This document shows, piece after piece, positions 25,887 through 35,628 of a DNA stretch of 64,000 nucleotides. The notes under the pieces are model-generated. The model made no database searches, was not told the origin of the DNA, and saw only the letters and a list, made by a program, of their open reading frames with translations. Origin of the DNA: Oceanobacillus damuensis (GTDB taxonomy: Bacteria > Bacillota > Bacilli > Bacillales > Amphibacillaceae); the NCBI RefSeq assembly GCF_001618145.1, contig NZ_LQNF01000014.1:43387-107386 (forward strand), given 5' to 3'. The position numbers and the translations under genes were made by a program. How positions within the stretch are numbered: the first letter of the stretch is position 1; every line of letters begins with the position of its first letter.

Positions 25887-26060
25887 TTATATTAAAGTTG
25901 ATCGATAAAATAACAAATAAAAATTGTATTTTATCATTAATAGTGACAAAGTTAGCTTTTTACTTAGATAAGGCGGAAAAGGAATGGTTTGTCCTTTATT
26001 TTTAATATAGTACTGTCATGTCATTTTATTTAGTGAATTTTTATTTATGTGGGGGTAATT

Positions 26061-26864
26061 ATGAAAGTCCATATTATACATACTGGTAAAGTGTATATTG
26101 ATAAAGCATTGGCTTATAATGAAAAAAATCTACATCCTATGCCATATACTGGTTGGTTAAGAGGTGAAGAAACAAAGATGTGGGTTCCTGTTTCATCTTA
26201 TCTTATAGAGCACCCGAAAGGTCTTATTTTGGTTGATACCGGATGGCACGAAGAGATGAGGACCAATCAGAAAAAGCATCTGGGTCGTTTAGCATATTCT
26301 ATGTACAGAGGAGAGCTTCCAGAGGGTGATTCAATAATGGATAAGTTGAACACTTTGGGTATAAAGAGTAATGACATTGACTTTGTTTTATTAACGCACC
26401 TACACTCTGACCATGTTAGTGGTCTGAAGCACCTACTAGATGCAAAAAAAATACTTACAAGTGAACTGGAATGGAAAGCAGCAAACAAAAAAATTGGCTA
26501 TATAAAATCAATGTGGAAGGATGCTCCGATTAAAACGTTTGCATTAGAAGATGTGCCTTATGGTCCATTTAATAAAGGTCTTGATTTTTTTGGGGACGGA
26601 ACTATATTCCTGATTCATACTCCAGGTCATACTGACGGAATGTTTTCTTTGCTGGTTAAAATGGACGAAGGCTGGTTATTGTTAGCTAGTGATGTCGGAT
26701 ATTCAAAAAAATCCTGGACACATATGATATTGCCTGGTGTTACAACTAACAAATCAAATGCAAGACAATCATTAAAATGGGTCAGGGACTTTTCCAGTAG
26801 AAAAGATTGTATACAAGCTATCGCAAATCACGATCCTGCTACAAAAGCTCAAGTCATTGAGTAA
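26061..26864 (+). CDS. N-acyl homoserine lactonase-like metallo-beta-lactamase-fold hydrolase
   Basis: This 267-residue MBL-fold enzyme carries the metal motif HLHSDHVSG (HxHxDH) near residue 115, a later histidine in HTPGHTDG and an aspartate in LLASDVGYS. Together these match the AiiA/AttM lactonase group, which opens lactone rings such as those of quorum-sensing signals. The ATG at 26061 follows a GGGGG site. The gene is single, with no luxI/luxR-type genes nearby. Other lactones are equally possible substrates, so the activity is a family inference. Confidence 0.85.
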   Translation: MKVHIIHTGKVYIDKALAYNEKNLHPMPYTGWLRGEETKMWVPVSSYLIEHPKGLILVDTGWHEEMRTNQKKHLGRLAYSMYRGELPEGDSIMDKLNTLGIKSNDIDFVLLTHLHSDHVSGLKHLLDAKKILTSELEWKAANKKIGYIKSMWKDAPIKTFALEDVPYGPFNKGLDFFGDGTIFLIHTPGHTDGMFSLLVKMDEGWLLLASDVGYSKKSWTHMILPGVTTNKSNARQSLKWVRDFSSRKDCIQAIANHDPATKAQVIE

Positions 26865-26933
26865 TATGAATGGATAAAATAGAGTTATGTTAAATGAGAT
26901 GTATCTTGAACTCTAAAAACCTCCTAAACAAGA

Positions 26934-27096
26934 AGAGGTGGGACAAAAGTGGTTTAGTTATAGAAAAAACCGAACTATGATTCTGAATTCTTTAGTTAGA
27001 ATTCGAATAAGAGCGGATTTTTCTTCTTTATAAACTTTTTTATATTGAAATCATTTGCCTTTTGTCATGGGGCTTTTACTTATGTCCCAGCCTCTT
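26934..27096 (+). repeat. MITE-like repeat, family 2, copy 2
   Basis: It is bounded by a 19-base imperfect terminal inverted repeat: AAGAGGTGGGACAAAAGT on the left, and the reverse complement of AAGAGGCTGGGACATAAGT on the right (27078-27096). The core hairpin contains CCGAACTATGATTCTGAATTC and its partner. It is 163 bases long with no open frame. Confidence 0.85.
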
Positions 27097-27294
27097 AGTC
27101 TCATTTAACCATCTTTCACTTCAAAACAGTATCTATACTAAACAACCGGCTTCTTGTATCGAACCATAAATACTAAACATATAGTTAATAAACATATGTA
27201 TATTCAGAATTCCACCTGTTATAATGGAAGGGGTTACATTATACTTTTTGCTTCCTTTGCACCAAAGGAAAATAGTGATGATAGGGGGATTTAT

Positions 27295-28905
27295 ATGAAA
27301 GAACTGAACTGGGATACTCCAGAAAAACTGCGCTCGTTACTGGATGAGATAGTCAGCTGGAAAAGCATGACATTATCAGAAGGAGAGAGGCAATTTCCTG
27401 CAAAGCTACATGCCAAGCTGCAAAGTCTTGCCTATTTTCAGAAGCATCCGGAGCATTTAACAACTCATGAAGCTGATTTGAGAAGAAAATTCTTAACAGC
27501 CTTTTATAAACATCCCGAAGCAAAAGAAACAATTTGCCTGATCAGTCATTTTGATACGGTAAATACAGAAGAGTATGGTGTTTTCGAGCCTTTGGCAACA
27601 CAGCCTGAGGAGCTTACAAAGGTTCTTAGGGAAAAACTGGATGAAGTACAGGAAGATGTGCGTAAGGATATTGAATCAGGTGAATTTCTATTTGGCCGAG
27701 GTACAATGGATATGAAAATGGGGCTCGTCATGCACATGAGTCTGATTGAAAAAGCAAGTGTGGAGAGCTGGCCAATCAATCTCCTGTTGCTGACGGTACC
27801 TGATGAAGAAGTAAACTCTGCTGGAATGCGTTTTGCAGTTCCCGTATTGCTGGAACTTCAAAAGAAGCATCAATTTACATATAAACTATTTCTTAACAGT
27901 GAACCAACTTTTCGTCAGGATCCCACAGACAAGTCAAATTACTTGTATACAGGTTCAATTGGAAAACTGCTTGCTGCTTCTTTGTTTTATGGCAAAGAAA
28001 CACATGCAGGTGAGCCGTTAAGCGGTATAACTTCTTCTTATATTTCGTCATTTATGACAAGGGAAATGGAATGGAATGACCTATTTCAAGAGACAGTTCT
28101 TGGAGAAACAACACCACTCCCGGTAACATTGCAGCAGACCGATTTACGGTTGCATTATTCGACTCAAACGCCATATCGTTCATCGGCATTGTATAATATT
28201 TTTCTTATGAAACATAGCGCTTCGGAAGCCTTCAATATTTTTAAAAAGGTAGCGGAAACCGCGGCTGAAAAGTGTAACGAGGCATATGAACATATTTGTA
28301 AAAAACATAACGTCGAACCGATTGGAAAGGTTAAAGTTATTCGCTATAAAGAGTTATTAGCATATGCTGCCAACAAGCTTGGTGAAGATTATATTAATGA
28401 AGTGAAGGCGGATATTCATTACAACGAGGCTTGGGATGATAGGGAAAAGTCGCTTCGCATTACAGATAAATTAATGATTCAATGTCAGGAACTTGCTCCT
28501 GCAATTATTGTATTGCTTACACCTCCATATTATCCTGCTGTTAATTCTTCAGGGAATAAGCTGATTGAGGACTGTACTTCTTTTATTGCAACGGTTGCAC
28601 AGAATAAATTTAATTTGCCGATTAGACGAATTCATTACTTTAATGGAATTTGTGATCTTAGCTATGTAAACTATTCTGGATCGGCAGAGGGCTGGAATGC
28701 TTTTGAGGAAAACACACCTGTCTGGGGTGACAGCTATACTCTCCCGTTTAAGGAAATGCAAGAACTGAATGCACCAGTACTTAATGTTGGTCCATTTGGG
28801 TATGATGCACATAAAAGGACAGAGCGGCTGAATATCAAGAACGCATTTGAGGAGTTTCCTGTAATCATGGAAGAGTTAATTCATATGGTCAGTAAGACTG
28901 AGTAA
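27295..28905 (+). CDS. M20-family peptidase, RocB-like
   Basis: This 536-residue metallopeptidase-fold protein is like RocB of the arginine catabolic operon. 'LISHFDTV' (metal histidine and aspartate) near residue 82, 'GRGTMDMKMG' and 'TVPDEEVNSAG' with the catalytic glutamate are present. The ATG at 27295 follows AGGGGG; 47 codons further upstream are open but look non-coding. RocB's exact reaction is unsettled, though it belongs to the deacylase/dipeptidase branch of M20. No arginine genes adjoin it. It is somewhat shorter than B. subtilis RocB (566, from memory). Confidence 0.9.
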   Translation: MKELNWDTPEKLRSLLDEIVSWKSMTLSEGERQFPAKLHAKLQSLAYFQKHPEHLTTHEADLRRKFLTAFYKHPEAKETICLISHFDTVNTEEYGVFEPLATQPEELTKVLREKLDEVQEDVRKDIESGEFLFGRGTMDMKMGLVMHMSLIEKASVESWPINLLLLTVPDEEVNSAGMRFAVPVLLELQKKHQFTYKLFLNSEPTFRQDPTDKSNYLYTGSIGKLLAASLFYGKETHAGEPLSGITSSYISSFMTREMEWNDLFQETVLGETTPLPVTLQQTDLRLHYSTQTPYRSSALYNIFLMKHSASEAFNIFKKVAETAAEKCNEAYEHICKKHNVEPIGKVKVIRYKELLAYAANKLGEDYINEVKADIHYNEAWDDREKSLRITDKLMIQCQELAPAIIVLLTPPYYPAVNSSGNKLIEDCTSFIATVAQNKFNLPIRRIHYFNGICDLSYVNYSGSAEGWNAFEENTPVWGDSYTLPFKEMQELNAPVLNVGPFGYDAHKRTERLNIKNAFEEFPVIMEELIHMVSKTE

Positions 28906-29026
28906 CATCCTGGATATGCAAACTTAATAGTTTAATGTTTTGGGATTATATTTCACTTCTTGTCAGCAATGGTATTAGAACAAATGGGGTCTTATCTGTA
29001 ATAGGGTAAGCCCTTTTGTATCTGTT

Positions 29027-29056
29027 AAAAAAAGGGGCACAAAACTATTATGCCCC
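29027..29056 (-). terminator. Terminator of the TRAP transporter operon
   Basis: On the minus strand GGGGCA pairs with TGCCCC across an 11-base loop, followed by seven T. It lies just past the permease stop. Confidence 0.75.
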
Positions 29057-29072
29057 GATCGTGTTCCTCCAT

Positions 29073-31034
29073 TTACATGCTAGCTTCTATCTTCCGTGTT
29101 CCTGTATCATCATCTTTCCTTTGGCGTTGGATATACCAGATTGCTAACATGATTAGTAAACCAGCAGAGCTGCTGATTAGGTTGGGTATGATCAGCATGA
29201 TGCCAGCTGCAAATAATAGAATTCTTTCCGACGTATAGGAATTTGTGATAAGGTATCCGATCACAGAACTGCTGACTGCTGTCATTCCCAATATCGCTGT
29301 TGCTCCGGAAATAATTAGATTGACTGGAGTCACATCAACAAGTACAAGAATCGGATTATAGATAAAAATATACGGAATGATAAATGCAGCTACAGCAAGT
29401 TTCACTGCCGTTACTCCAGTTTTAAAAGGATTAGCTTTTGCAATCCCTGCTCCAGCATATGCGGCTAAACATACAGGGGGTGTAATATCGGCTATAATGC
29501 CGAAATAGAAAACAAACATGTGAGCAGCAATGGGGGCAACACCAAACTCGTTTATAAGAACAGGTGCAGCGACCGTAGCTGTAACAACATAATTGGCTGT
29601 TGTTGGTAATCCCATGCCTAGTATAATACAGGCAATCATTGTAAATATTAATGCAAAAATAAGATAGCCACCTGATAATGCAATAATACCTGCAGCAAAC
29701 TTTGTGCCGAGCCCAGTAATGCTCACGACTCCTGCGATTATCCCTGCTGTACCGACTGCTGCAATAATTGGGAGGGCTACCCGGGCACCTTGTTCAAGGA
29801 CGTGGATAAGTTGTTTGACATTCATTCGTGTGTCCTTTCGGGCCAGACTTACTAGAAAGGCTGCTGCAATTCCCATCAGGGCTGCTCTTTGTGGGGTAAA
29901 CCCTGCCATAATTGTTCCTATAATGACAAACAATGGTAAAAGCATATAACCATTTTTTATCATTAATTTACGAAAACTGGGTAATTCAGAGGCCGGTAAG
30001 CCAAGTATATGCAGCTTTTTTGCTTCAAAATGCGTACCAATAAAGATTCCGGTGAAATATAGGATTGCCGGAACTAGAGCTGCCAACATGATGGTACTGT
30101 AGGATACACCCAAATATTCCATCATGATAAATGCTGCCGCACCCATAAGAGGAGGCATAACCTGTCCGCCTGTTGATGCTGATGCTTCCGTTGCAGCAGA
30201 AAACTCCGGTTTAAATCCTGCTTTTTTCATCATCGGAATGGTGAAAGACCCGGAAGCAACCGTGTTTCCAACCGAACTCCCAGAGACCATCCCTTGTAAT
30301 GCACTAGCGGCAACAGCTGCTTTTGCAGTCCCTCCAGTAAACCTGCCAGTTAATGCAAAGGCTAAATCATTAAAGAACTTACCAATTTGTGTATGCACTA
30401 AAATAACTCCAAAGAAGAGAAACAGAAAAATGAATTTTGCTGAAATCTGGATAGGCGTTCCGAAAACGCCGCTTTCTTTAAACCATAAATCTGTTGCGAT
30501 ACGGTTTACTGAAAAACCAGGATGAGACAGAACTTGAGTAGGTATCATGTTACCAAATAGAGTGTATAAAATGGCAATGCTTGCTACAATCACAATCGGC
30601 AATCCAACTGTTCGACGCGTAGCTTCCAACAATAATAGAATACCGAGAATAGAAACGATGACATCTAATGGACCATAACCTGAAATTCGGCTTTGGAGAA
30701 TTGAATCGAAGAATATAATTTTATGATAGGTCACATACATTGCCGTAAAGGCTAATACGACATCATACCATGGAACTGATCTTTGTTTTTTTTGCCAACC
30801 CATTTTAGCAGGGAAAAGCAGGAAAATAATCCCTAGGGCTGTACCTAAGTGAATTGCACCTTGTTGCTGAGATGGAAGTGTCCCATAATAACCGGTGTAT
30901 AAATGAAAAAGAGTTAAAGCGATCCCGAGAAATGTGACGACCCACGCCCAATTGCCGATATTTGTCCGATAATTGTTTTCTCTATCATATTTTTCAAGTA
31001 TTTCATTCATATCAGTCTGCTTATTTTCTTTCAT
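29073..31034 (-). CDS. TRAP transporter fused permease (DctQM-type, TAXI system)
   Basis: This 653-residue membrane protein fuses the small (DctQ-like, first four helices) and large (DctM-like) TRAP subunits, as is usual for TAXI-type systems. Conserved DctM segments include 'GMGLPTTANYVVTATVAAP' and 'MAGSSVGNTVASGSFTIPMMKKAGF'-like stretches. TRAP carriers take up organic acids or amino acids with Na+, using an extracytoplasmic binding protein. The binding-protein gene lies 142 bases upstream on the same strand, with a hairpin between. The substrate is unknown. Confidence 0.93.
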   Translation of the reverse strand: MKENKQTDMNEILEKYDRENNYRTNIGNWAWVVTFLGIALTLFHLYTGYYGTLPSQQQGAIHLGTALGIIFLLFPAKMGWQKKQRSVPWYDVVLAFTAMYVTYHKIIFFDSILQSRISGYGPLDVIVSILGILLLLEATRRTVGLPIVIVASIAILYTLFGNMIPTQVLSHPGFSVNRIATDLWFKESGVFGTPIQISAKFIFLFLFFGVILVHTQIGKFFNDLAFALTGRFTGGTAKAAVAASALQGMVSGSSVGNTVASGSFTIPMMKKAGFKPEFSAATEASASTGGQVMPPLMGAAAFIMMEYLGVSYSTIMLAALVPAILYFTGIFIGTHFEAKKLHILGLPASELPSFRKLMIKNGYMLLPLFVIIGTIMAGFTPQRAALMGIAAAFLVSLARKDTRMNVKQLIHVLEQGARVALPIIAAVGTAGIIAGVVSITGLGTKFAAGIIALSGGYLIFALIFTMIACIILGMGLPTTANYVVTATVAAPVLINEFGVAPIAAHMFVFYFGIIADITPPVCLAAYAGAGIAKANPFKTGVTAVKLAVAAFIIPYIFIYNPILVLVDVTPVNLIISGATAILGMTAVSSSVIGYLITNSYTSERILLFAAGIMLIIPNLISSSAGLLIMLAIWYIQRQRKDDDTGTRKIEASM

Positions 31035-31112
31035 CCAATCACCCTTTGTAATAAAGTCATATTTTCAAAAGCCGGGCTCATCAAGTTCATGTGGTCGATA
31101 AATGGAGGAAAA

Positions 31113-31139
31113 GGCCCCCTCAACTTGAAATCGGGGGCC
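31113..31139 (-). terminator. Intercistronic hairpin between binding protein and permease genes
   Basis: GGCCCCC pairs with GGGGGCC, followed on the minus strand by TTTTCC. It is probably a leaky terminator that keeps the binding protein in excess over the permease. Confidence 0.6.
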
Positions 31140-31176
31140 CCTTATGAATTGTTCTTCTTTTTAAACAATATGGAGA

Positions 31177-32172
31177 TTATTTCAGCTCATCCAAGCTTTC
31201 GATTCCACTATTTTCACGTGTGACGATTTGAACGACCTCTGGATAAATATGACCGATGAACGCTGCGTTGGTTACTTGATTTCCTTCAAAGTCTCCCTCG
31301 CCGTTTATCGCATCAAGTGCTGGAACATGCACCGTCATTCCGAGATCCATATTGCCATCACGAATACTGGATAAGTTTTCAACCGAAGCACCTGTCTCGG
31401 TATTCGTAATGTTTAAACCATCAATATTATTTTTCCAAATTGTGGCCATCTCACCACCAAGCGGATAATAGGTGCCGCCTTGACTGCCGGTTCCCAAAAT
31501 AAGATCATTTTTAATTTCACTGACGTTCAGTTCTGCGACAGGATTATCAACAGTCAGTCCTTGTTCTTCATAATAACGCTTTGCACCGGGATGAATTGGT
31601 AAATCTTCTGCACCTTTAAGGGCATTTTCCAATGTCATATGTTCCGATTGGGCATGTGTGTTTTCACTGGCGTTTTCTACCATGCTTTTAGCAAGCTCAT
31701 ATCCCAATTCTTCACTGATTGTGTCTGTATTCCCCATTAAAACAGCATATGCTGTAACTGTTTCTATATCCGAATCCAGAAAGTCATACATGTCTTGTGG
31801 GATGGTGTAGCGTAAATATCCGCTATTTTCTTCAATGTAGGCAATTGCATCATCAGAAAGGCTTAGCATCTTTACATCACCCGCTGAAGCTTGCAGGCTT
31901 TCGATGCTTCCTGCAGGCAGTCCAAGTATTCCAATCGATATGTCAATATTACCATCCTGTACACCATCGGCAGCATCACCAAATCCTTCCTGGTATGCAT
32001 TATAATCATCGTCCCCAATACCATAGGCTGCCAAAATCAATTTAGAAACAGAATTCGTTTCACTTGCCGGTGGGCCGATTGCAATGTTTTTCCCGCCTCC
32101 ACCACAAGCAGAAAGGACTGTAATCATCATTAAACCAAAAACTGCAAATCCAAATAATTTCTTGATTCTCAT
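31177..32172 (-). CDS. TAXI-family TRAP solute-binding lipoprotein, circularly permuted
   Basis: This 331-residue lipoprotein (lipobox LSAC, Cys23) binds substrate for the fused TRAP permease encoded next. All parts of a TAXI binding protein are present, but in swapped order. Residues 28-205 correspond to the normal C-terminal two-thirds: KNIAIGPPASET, AAYGIGDDDY, GNIDISIGILGLPAGSI, then LPIHPGAKRYYEEQGL. Residues 222-331 correspond to the normal N-terminal third: LILGTGSQGGTYYPLGGEM, TGASVENL, IYPEVVQIVTRENSGIESLDELK. The chain ends exactly where the family normally continues DLK-GKKVAVG and begins there after the signal peptide. Total length is normal. A linker of about 16 residues (206-221) joins the old ends. 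A GAGGGGG site precedes the ATG. Confidence 0.93.
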   Translation of the reverse strand: MRIKKLFGFAVFGLMMITVLSACGGGGKNIAIGPPASETNSVSKLILAAYGIGDDDYNAYQEGFGDAADGVQDGNIDISIGILGLPAGSIESLQASAGDVKMLSLSDDAIAYIEENSGYLRYTIPQDMYDFLDSDIETVTAYAVLMGNTDTISEELGYELAKSMVENASENTHAQSEHMTLENALKGAEDLPIHPGAKRYYEEQGLTVDNPVAELNVSEIKNDLILGTGSQGGTYYPLGGEMATIWKNNIDGLNITNTETGASVENLSSIRDGNMDLGMTVHVPALDAINGEGDFEGNQVTNAAFIGHIYPEVVQIVTRENSGIESLDELK

Positions 32173-32425
32173 TTTAATTGCCCCCTCGTATAATAAAAAT
32201 AGTCAATAATTGGATCCTGCATTTGGCATAGAGAAAGGAGTAGTGCTTCAAGGTTAGTAACTTATTTAGGAAATGATACTTTGCGCGTTAATGGTATCAA
32301 ATTTCTAAATATTATTAATTATGTAATAATAATACAATTGTAATCAGTGGAAGTCAATTACATATAGCTTTTTCTAAATGGATTTATTTTTGGCTAAGAT
32401 GTTTTAAGATTAAATATTCTAATTA

Positions 32426-32454
32426 TTGCAATTTTATTTGTGGGCATCTATACT
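32426..32454 (+). promoter_or_regulatory. SigA-type promoter of the aminotransferase operon
   Basis: TTGCAA (32426-32431), a 17-base spacer and TATACT (32449-32454). The rest of the divergent region (32173-32425) is AT-rich and contains a small palindrome (TACAATTGTA near 32332) that might be an operator. Confidence 0.6.
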
Positions 32455-32507
32455 AACTGTAATTAAATAAAGTGCGAATTCCTATGAAATATAAAGGGGA
32501 GATGGGT

Positions 32508-33689
32508 ATGCCTTTTGTTTCCGATAAAGTGAAAAATTTACCGCCCTATTTGTTTTCAGAATTTCAACGGGAGAAGAAGAAACTTGAAGATAAGGGAGTG
32601 GATGTTATCGATTTAGGCATAGGGGCTCCGGACTTGCCTGCTCCTGATTTTATCTATGACAAATTAATGCACGAAGCCAGAAAACCGGAGAATCATCGGT
32701 ACTCTGCCTATAGTGGATGTCTTGAATTTAGAGAGGCAATCGCTCATTTTTATAAACGCAGCCATGGGGTTGACCTTGATCCGGAAACAGAGGTTTTAGC
32801 GCTGATAGGGTCTAAAGAAGGGATTCATAACTTTGCTCAGTCAGTCATCAACCCTGGAGATAGTGCTATATTGCCGGATCCAGGCTATCCTGTATACCGT
32901 ACTGCAGTCCATCTGGCAGGTGGCAAAAGTGTACTATTACCATTAGATGCCGAAAATGGGTATACCCCGTTATTTAATAACTTAACGGAAGATGAAAGAA
33001 AACGTGCTAAGTTAATGTTTTTAAACTATCCAAGTAACCCAACAGCCGCTACGATTGAATTAAATACATTCTCAGAAGCAATCAGCTTTGCTAGTGAAAA
33101 TAATATGGTTATTGCTAACGATGCTGCCTATAGTCTTGTGACATATGACGATTATAAATCTCCAAGTATTTTGGAAGCACCGAATGCAAAAGACGTAGCA
33201 GTAGAATTTGGATCACTATCCAAGAGCTTTAATATGGCAGGATGGAGAATAGGTTTTGTCGTTGGTAATAAGGTAATGATCCATGCATTAGCTACATTAA
33301 AAAGCAACATTGATACGAGCCAGTTCCTGCCTGTTCAAAAAGCAGCCGCTTACGCGTTGAGAAGTGATCTTTCCGTTGTTAAAGCGAATAACCGCATCTA
33401 TAAAGAACGGATGGAAAAGTTATATGCTGCTCTCGCAGAGGTCGGTATTGTTGCTGAAAAACCAAAAGGTACATTGTTTATTTGGGCACAAATACCGGGT
33501 GATTACAGCTCTCTTTCTTTTTCTGCTAAACTATTGGATGAAGCAGGAATTATCGTTACACCTGGTACGGCTTTTGGGCCGGCGGGAGAAGGATTTATTC
33601 GAATAGCATTAACGGTATCTACCGACCGATTGGATGAAGTTATCAGGCGGTTGAAGAAGCTTGATTTACAAGGAGGAAAAAACGGATGA
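32508..33689 (+). CDS. PLP-dependent aminotransferase, class I/II
   Basis: This 393-residue fold-type I aminotransferase is related to the LL-diaminopimelate/alanine aminotransferase group. The PLP-binding lysine sits in SLSKSFNMAGWRIGF. NYPSNPT, the NDAAYSLV aspartate/tyrosine pair and a C-terminal arginine (EGFIRIAL) that binds the carboxylate are visible. The ATG at 32508 has AAAGGGGAG before it. Its stop overlaps the start of a TPP-dependent enzyme (ATGA), so the two are co-translated and probably act in sequence on an amino acid and its keto acid. Which amino acid cannot be read. Confidence 0.92.
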   Translation: MPFVSDKVKNLPPYLFSEFQREKKKLEDKGVDVIDLGIGAPDLPAPDFIYDKLMHEARKPENHRYSAYSGCLEFREAIAHFYKRSHGVDLDPETEVLALIGSKEGIHNFAQSVINPGDSAILPDPGYPVYRTAVHLAGGKSVLLPLDAENGYTPLFNNLTEDERKRAKLMFLNYPSNPTAATIELNTFSEAISFASENNMVIANDAAYSLVTYDDYKSPSILEAPNAKDVAVEFGSLSKSFNMAGWRIGFVVGNKVMIHALATLKSNIDTSQFLPVQKAAAYALRSDLSVVKANNRIYKERMEKLYAALAEVGIVAEKPKGTLFIWAQIPGDYSSLSFSAKLLDEAGIIVTPGTAFGPAGEGFIRIALTVSTDRLDEVIRRLKKLDLQGGKNG

Positions 33690-35335
33690 ATACAGTTCCG
33701 TTAACCGCAGCCCAAGCAATTGTGGAATGTATGAAAAGAGAACGTGTAGAGCAAGTCTTTTGTGTCCCGGGAGAAAGTTATTTGCCAGTTCTGGATGTAT
33801 TGCACGATGAACCTTCCATTCATGTGATAGCAAATAGACATGAAGGTGGGGCAGCATTTATGGCGGAAGGCTATGCGAAGTGCAGTTTAAAGCCAGGTGT
33901 CGTTTTTGCTACCAGAGCAGTCGGAGCGACAAATTTATCCATTGGTGTACATACCGCTTATCAGGATTCAACACCAATGGTTGTCTTTTTAGGTCAGGTG
34001 CATCGAAAATTTAGAGGAAGAGAAGGATTTCAAGAGGTTGATCTGGATCGTCTTTTTCAGCATATTGCAAAATGGTCTGTTGAGATAAATGATGCAGAAC
34101 GTATACCCGAGATTGTGCAACGTGCTTTTCGAGTGGCACAAACCGGGAGGCCTGGACCGGTCGTTATATCCCTTCCTGAAGATATACTTCCCGAAAGAGC
34201 GGTAATGCAGTTTGGTCCGCTAATGGAAAAGCCAAGGCCAGCTCCATCACACAATGAAATCACGAAGGTAGCTTCGATTCTTAAAGCAGCAAAACGACCA
34301 CTGATCATAGCCGGGGGCGGCGTCAAAAGTGCAGAGGCAGAGGAACTGCTTGTACAGTTTGCCGGAAAATTCACATTACCTGTAATCGCTGCTTTTCGCC
34401 GTCAGGATGCCTTTCCGAACAATCATGCATTATACACAGGACATCTCGGTCTTTCTACGAACAAGGAAATCCTGCAAACCGTTGAAGAAGCGGATGTGAT
34501 CATTGCACTGGGTACGAGACTTTCGGAAGTGACGACCCAGGATTATACGATTCTATCTAGTGATAAAAAACTGATTCATATTGATATAGATTATGGAACG
34601 ATTGGAAAGGTTTATGCGCCGGATATTGGAATTATTGCTGATTTAGCGGAAGCTTTACAAGTGCTCTATCAAATGGAAATTGATGTCACCTGGAAAAGCT
34701 GGGCAATAAAGAGACGACAGGCTTTCAGCAAGGTCAGTAGCTTGGAAGTTTCAGCGACTGATGTCATTAATAAGCAAGTAATTGCCATGCTGGTTGAAAA
34801 ACTCCCAACTGATACGCTATTGACCACAGATGCCGGCAATTTTGCCGGATGGCTTCACTCCTTTTACCCCTTCCAAGAAAAACATACATTTGTCGGGCCT
34901 ACTTCAGGGGCGATGGGATACGGCATGCCTGCAGCACTCGGAGCCAAATTGTCCTTCCCGAATAAAACGGTCGTTTCCCTTTCAGGTGATGGAGGGTTCA
35001 TGATGACTGCACAAGAATTGGAAACAGCTGTCAGATATAATATACCAATCATAAGTCTTGTTTTTAATAATCGTATGTATGGTACCATTCGAATGTACCA
35101 GGAAATGCATTTTCCACAAAAGGTAATGGCGACTGATTTAGGGGTAGTTTCTTTCAAGGATCTCGCACAAAGTGTTGGTGCAGATGGGTATGTAGTAAAT
35201 TCAATAGAAACCTTTGAAACAGCGCTGGAACAAACATTACTGAAGCAGCACCCTACAGTAATAGAAATAATTACAAATAAAGAGGATATTTCTGTTTCAT
35301 CAACCATATCTGGCATCCGCAGAAAAAATAGCTGA
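33686..35335 (+). CDS. Thiamine diphosphate-dependent enzyme (acetolactate synthase/decarboxylase family)
   Basis: This 549-residue ThDP enzyme has three domains. The N-terminal PYR domain has PGESYLPVL and the ThDP-activating glutamate in RHEGGAAF. A central domain spans about residues 190-320. The C-terminal PP domain has the metal/ThDP motif GDGGFMMTAQELETAVRYNI followed by VFNNR. The family includes acetolactate synthase, benzoylformate decarboxylase and sulfoacetaldehyde acetyltransferase, so the reaction is a decarboxylation or carboligation of a 2-keto acid. It overlaps the aminotransferase by four bases, which suggests a keto acid formed by that enzyme. No regulatory (ilvN-type) subunit gene is present, so biosynthetic acetolactate synthase is less likely. 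Confidence 0.9.
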   Translation: MNTVPLTAAQAIVECMKRERVEQVFCVPGESYLPVLDVLHDEPSIHVIANRHEGGAAFMAEGYAKCSLKPGVVFATRAVGATNLSIGVHTAYQDSTPMVVFLGQVHRKFRGREGFQEVDLDRLFQHIAKWSVEINDAERIPEIVQRAFRVAQTGRPGPVVISLPEDILPERAVMQFGPLMEKPRPAPSHNEITKVASILKAAKRPLIIAGGGVKSAEAEELLVQFAGKFTLPVIAAFRRQDAFPNNHALYTGHLGLSTNKEILQTVEEADVIIALGTRLSEVTTQDYTILSSDKKLIHIDIDYGTIGKVYAPDIGIIADLAEALQVLYQMEIDVTWKSWAIKRRQAFSKVSSLEVSATDVINKQVIAMLVEKLPTDTLLTTDAGNFAGWLHSFYPFQEKHTFVGPTSGAMGYGMPAALGAKLSFPNKTVVSLSGDGGFMMTAQELETAVRYNIPIISLVFNNRMYGTIRMYQEMHFPQKVMATDLGVVSFKDLAQSVGADGYVVNSIETFETALEQTLLKQHPTVIEIITNKEDISVSSTISGIRRKNS

Positions 35336-35576
35336 TTAAAAGACATCCTTCTGTTGCTTAAGGATGTAGGTTTTATCCAATATAAGAAGTTTGATGAAAT
35401 GAATCAGAGCGTATATAATTGGCGCTTAAGCAATGGAACTTCAGTAGGGCGGGACCACTGAAAAACGATCTGTATTCATTAGTCTCGTAGACTGTCAATA
35501 TTTGTGCCCCCAGTTATGAAATTTTTCTTAGGATATAAGGTGAAAGATTTTAAGGTTTCAAACGTCTAGAAAAAAT

Positions 35577-35628
35577 AAAATGAAGACAGCATCTTCCTGA
35601 GTGGAATGAAAGATGCTGTCTTCATTTT
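35577..35628. terminator. Bidirectional terminator
   Basis: A perfect 19-base stem (35577-35595 with 35610-35628) includes the stop codon of the minus-strand oxidase and can also stop plus-strand readthrough. The 240 bases before it hold a weak hairpin (35342-35371) and no gene. Confidence 0.85.

Noticed and set aside
26061..26864. Quorum-quenching system
   Set aside because: Only a single lactonase-like gene is present, without signal synthase or receptor genes; the substrate is unknown.
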